A stretch of 64,000 nucleotides of DNA, taken from Planomicrobium sp. CPCC 101110 (GTDB lineage Bacteria > Bacillota > Bacilli > Bacillales_A > Planococcaceae). This document shows positions 61,664 through 64,000 of this stretch, one piece after another (position 1 is the stretch's first letter; every line of letters begins with the position of its first letter). Made by a program: the position numbers and the translations under genes. Under the pieces are notes generated by a model. The model was not told the DNA's origin, ran no database searches, and saw only the letters and a program-made list of their open reading frames with translations. Where the stretch lies: contig NZ_VOHD01000003.1 of NCBI RefSeq assembly GCF_007859395.1, forward strand, positions 211,561-275,560. The letters run 5' to 3'.

Positions 61664-62917
61664 ATGAACAAAACCGTTCTTCAAAACAATGCAGTCTTGA
61701 ATATCAACCCTTGGCGCATGCTGACCTGGCTTCTGGTCGCCCAGATCATGGTGGCGTTTGTCGGCAGGAGCCTGGCGCCGCTTGGTGTATTGATCGGAGA
61801 AGACCTGTCGCTGACAAAAGCGCAGATCGGCATGCTTCCGGCGGCACTGTTTCTCGGACAGTCTTTGGTATCGATACCGGCCGGCTTTCTGGTCGACCGG
61901 GTCGGTTCGAAAAAGCTGCTCTTTCTTTTATCGTTGGGCTTGGGGCTGTCTTTCATCCTTATGACGGCCACTTCAATTTACGCTGTAGTCCTCTTCATGG
62001 TGGTGCTCGGCGGAGTCGGCTATGGCACTATGCATCCGACTTCCAACAAAGGCATTATCTACTGGTTCACGGAAAAGCGGGGGACCGCTATGGGCATCAA
62101 GCAAATGGGCGTGACATTGGGCTCAGCGCTGGCGGCGCTTCTTTTGCTGCCTGCGGCCACGGTTTGGGGATGGCGGCCGGTGCTGATCGGGGCCTGTCTG
62201 CTGCTGATCCTCACCGGACTGTTGGCCTTCAGGTTTTACCACGATCCGCCGGCGAAAAAAGCGCAAGGCGGGCCTGCCGGGAAGCCGGTCCGTCTGTTTG
62301 CGTCGATTCTCCAGATGTTCAAGGAAAAGCCGTTGGTGCTGGTCAGCATAGCGGCGATGGGCTTGAGCGGAAGCCAGCTGATCCTCAATACATATATCGT
62401 CTTGTTCGCTTACGAACACCTCGGCATCCCGCTCGTGCTGGCAGGTGTGCTCTTGGTCATTTCCGAAGTCAGCGGGTCGTTCGGCCGGGTGGCATGGGGC
62501 ATGATCAGCGATCTGCTATTCAGCGGCAAACGGATCATCGTCCTTGTGATCATCGCTTCCTTATCCATGCTGGCTTCCATTATCGTCAGCCTATTGCCGG
62601 CAGGCACGCCGTTCTGGGTGATGGTTCCGGTGACGATTCTGTTCGGCTTCTGCATTTCCGGCTTCAATGGCCTTTGGATGAACGCCGCGACCGAGCTTGT
62701 GCCGATTGAACAGGCGGGAATCGCGACCGGCTTCACCTTGACGGTCGGTTCGTGGGGCGTCATCATCGGGCCGCCGCTGTTCGGCTATATTGTCGATGTC
62801 ACCGGGGCTTTTACGTTCGGCTGGCTGTTTTTGGCCGCCGTACTGGCGGCTGTCATCGCCTTATTGCTTTTTGCGATGGCGATAGTGAAAAAAGAAGAGC
62901 GTCATCCACTCAAGTGA
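61664..62917 (+). CDS. MFS transporter
   Basis: 417 aa, twelve helices. VGRSLAPLGVLIGEDLSLTK at the start, PAGFLVDRVGSKK (MFS loop 2-3 motif), GTAMGIKQMGVTLGS, and the second-half MNAATELVPIEQAGIATG. Acidic-sugar transporters of the ACS group share this look, in line with the neighbouring dehydratase. Substrate inferred. Confidence 0.87.
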   Translation: MNKTVLQNNAVLNINPWRMLTWLLVAQIMVAFVGRSLAPLGVLIGEDLSLTKAQIGMLPAALFLGQSLVSIPAGFLVDRVGSKKLLFLLSLGLGLSFILMTATSIYAVVLFMVVLGGVGYGTMHPTSNKGIIYWFTEKRGTAMGIKQMGVTLGSALAALLLLPAATVWGWRPVLIGACLLLILTGLLAFRFYHDPPAKKAQGGPAGKPVRLFASILQMFKEKPLVLVSIAAMGLSGSQLILNTYIVLFAYEHLGIPLVLAGVLLVISEVSGSFGRVAWGMISDLLFSGKRIIVLVIIASLSMLASIIVSLLPAGTPFWVMVPVTILFGFCISGFNGLWMNAATELVPIEQAGIATGFTLTVGSWGVIIGPPLFGYIVDVTGAFTFGWLFLAAVLAAVIALLLFAMAIVKKEERHPLK

Positions 62918-62948
62918 AAAGCCGTTCCGAAAAAATTCGAAGGGGTAT

Positions 62949-62980
62949 GAACCGCTGTCCGGCTCCGGGCGGCGGTTTTC
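62949..62980 (+). terminator. Terminator after the MFS gene
   Basis: AACCGC and GCGGTT pair outside an inner CCGG/CCGG; TTTTC follows. Confidence 0.7.
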
Positions 62981-63096
62981 CATTTCCGGCCAATTCCAGG
63001 GAGAACTTATAGTATAATGAATGGGGAAACCTTATATTTATACTTTTCAGTAAAATGGCACAATGTTTTATTTGTACATAGCCGAAGGAGGAAATT

Positions 63097-64000
63097 ATGT
63101 TCAAAGAGGAGTTTTATCAAAACCTGAAAGAACTTGCTGCAATTCCCGGAAGTTCGGGAAGGGAGCATGGAGTGGTCAAGCGTATGGTGGAGCTGTTGGA
63201 GCCGTACGCGGAAGTGGAAGTCGACCATATGGGGAATGTCTATGCGGTGCTGGAAGGGAACAAACCCGGACCTACCGTCATGGTTTCGAGCCATTCGGAC
63301 GAAATCGGCTGCATGGTCAGCGCCATCGACGGCAAAGGGTTCCTCCGGATGGAGCGGACGGGCGGCATGATGGATGCACTGTTGGTCGGCCGGAAAGTCA
63401 ACGTCAACGGCCATTTCGGCGTTATCGGCGTAAAAGCGGGGCATCTGCAGACGGCGGCCGAAAAGACGAAAGTGTTGCCGATCGAGGACATGTACGTCGA
63501 TATCGGCGCTTCGTCAAAGGAAGAAGTTCACGCCATGGGCATTGGAATCGGCGACTCGGTCACCTATATCAGCGACCTTGACCGGTTCACCAACCCGGAC
63601 CTTATCTGCGGCAAGGCGATTGACAACCGGAGCTGCTGCGTGCTGCTGGTGGAGCTGTTCAAAACCCTGCAGGACAAGGATTTCAGCGGCAAGCTGGTCG
63701 GCTTGGTGGCGGTCCAGGAGGAAGTCGGGCTCCGCGGCGCGCAAATCGCGGGCTATAAGGTTGACCCGGACTATGCCATCGTACTTGATACCATCGCCTG
63801 CGCGGATACACCCGACGGCAATTATTACCCGATAGCCATCGGCAAAGGGCCGGTGCTGCCGCTGTTGTCAGGGTCGGGGATGGGGAACATCATGTCCCTG
63901 CAGATAAAGGATCTTATCACGTCCTATGCCGACAAGCTGGAAATCCCGTATCAGCTGTCGGTCATGTCGAAAGGGACAACAGATCTTTCTTCCATCCATC
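63097..64000 (+). CDS. M42 family aminopeptidase (partial at window edge)
   Basis: 301 codons visible, cut by the window end. ATG 63097 with AAGGAGG seven bases upstream. M42 metal-site motifs: SSHSDEIGCMV (His and Asp), GKAIDNRSC (bridging Asp), VQEEVGLRGAQ (catalytic Glu pair) and IVLDTIA (Asp). Such dinuclear-zinc or cobalt aminopeptidases form dodecameric shells (glutamyl or deblocking aminopeptidase). The last zinc-ligand His lies beyond the window. Confidence 0.92.
   Translation, partial: MFKEEFYQNLKELAAIPGSSGREHGVVKRMVELLEPYAEVEVDHMGNVYAVLEGNKPGPTVMVSSHSDEIGCMVSAIDGKGFLRMERTGGMMDALLVGRKVNVNGHFGVIGVKAGHLQTAAEKTKVLPIEDMYVDIGASSKEEVHAMGIGIGDSVTYISDLDRFTNPDLICGKAIDNRSCCVLLVELFKTLQDKDFSGKLVGLVAVQEEVGLRGAQIAGYKVDPDYAIVLDTIACADTPDGNYYPIAIGKGPVLPLLSGSGMGNIMSLQIKDLITSYADKLEIPYQLSVMSKGTTDLSSIH

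Noticed and set aside
61654-62709. A 351-aa frame overlapping the MFS gene
   Set aside because: It is a shifted frame of the same DNA; the MFS frame has clear helices and motifs.
1-64000. CRISPR arrays, insertion sequences, prophage or rRNA genes
   Set aside because: No regular spacer-repeat array, transposase, integrase or rRNA segment was seen on reading both strands.

Overview
The window looks like chromosome of a low-to-mid GC Gram-positive Bacillota, most likely a Planococcaceae-type bacillus (Planococcus/Planomicrobium-like). The evidence is the strong AGGAGG ribosome binding sites, frequent TTG and GTG starts, many U-tailed intrinsic terminators, and Bacillus-type families (RibT, YuiH, YjgC/YjgD, PhnDCE, SorC/GutM). 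The genus is inference; there is no rRNA here to confirm it.

Region 1 (1-3.6 kb) holds the end of an unknown gene, an RNA-structured intergenic stretch, a RibT-like acetyltransferase, a Nudix hydrolase, a small hypothetical gene and an Asp/Glu-racemase-family protein.

Region 2 (3.6-14 kb) is the most striking part: a selenium island. It holds tRNA-Sec(UCA), selB, selA and a selD that itself contains an in-frame UGA. Two redox selenoproteins have UGA in place of the active-site Cys: a thioredoxin with W-U-P-S-C and a TlpA/AhpC-like protein with W-U-R-C plus a C-terminal TPR. A PhnDCE-type ABC importer next to selD probably carries a selenium oxyanion. A GT4 glycosyltransferase directly upstream of selD resembles the selenosugar synthase SenB. 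A truncated or recoded polysaccharide deacetylase with an upstream in-frame UGA lies in the same cluster.

Region 3 (14-28 kb) is mixed housekeeping and accessory: hydroxyacid dehydrogenase, metallophosphoesterase, a GntR-MmgE/PrpD pair with visible operators, an SRPBCC protein, a CPBP protease gene broken by an in-frame TAA, a GNAT, a Fur-boxed Fe(III) ABC importer, a membrane metallopeptidase, a DUF2975/XRE pair, and a YuiH-type molybdopterin oxidoreductase behind a SAM-I riboswitch.

Region 4 (28-37 kb) is a nearly complete molybdenum and molybdenum-cofactor locus: modABC, moeB, moaB, moaC (opposite strand), moeA, mobB, moaE, moaD, mobA, moaA. It would supply the YuiH enzyme and the formate dehydrogenase at 51.7-54.6 kb, which uses Cys, not Sec.

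Region 5 (37-39 kb) is AT-rich with small orphan genes and one frameshifted membrane gene, and looks acquired or decaying. Region 6 (39-48 kb) has an intact SorC regulator, a LysR/EamA divergent pair, a YbaK-type deacylase, and a glucitol PTS operon (gutM-srlA-srlE-srlB-srlD-aldolase). That operon sits behind a decayed copy of the SorC gene whose promoter/operator block is still nearly identical to that of the intact copy.

Region 7 (48-55.6 kb): ECF sigma/anti-sigma pair, small membrane proteins, Bax-inhibitor-like protein, DUF1641-FdhA operon, divergent fdhD. Region 8 (55.7-62.9 kb): GntR-controlled hydroxy-acid (tartrate/malate/glycerate-like) catabolic cluster. The window ends inside an M42 aminopeptidase gene.
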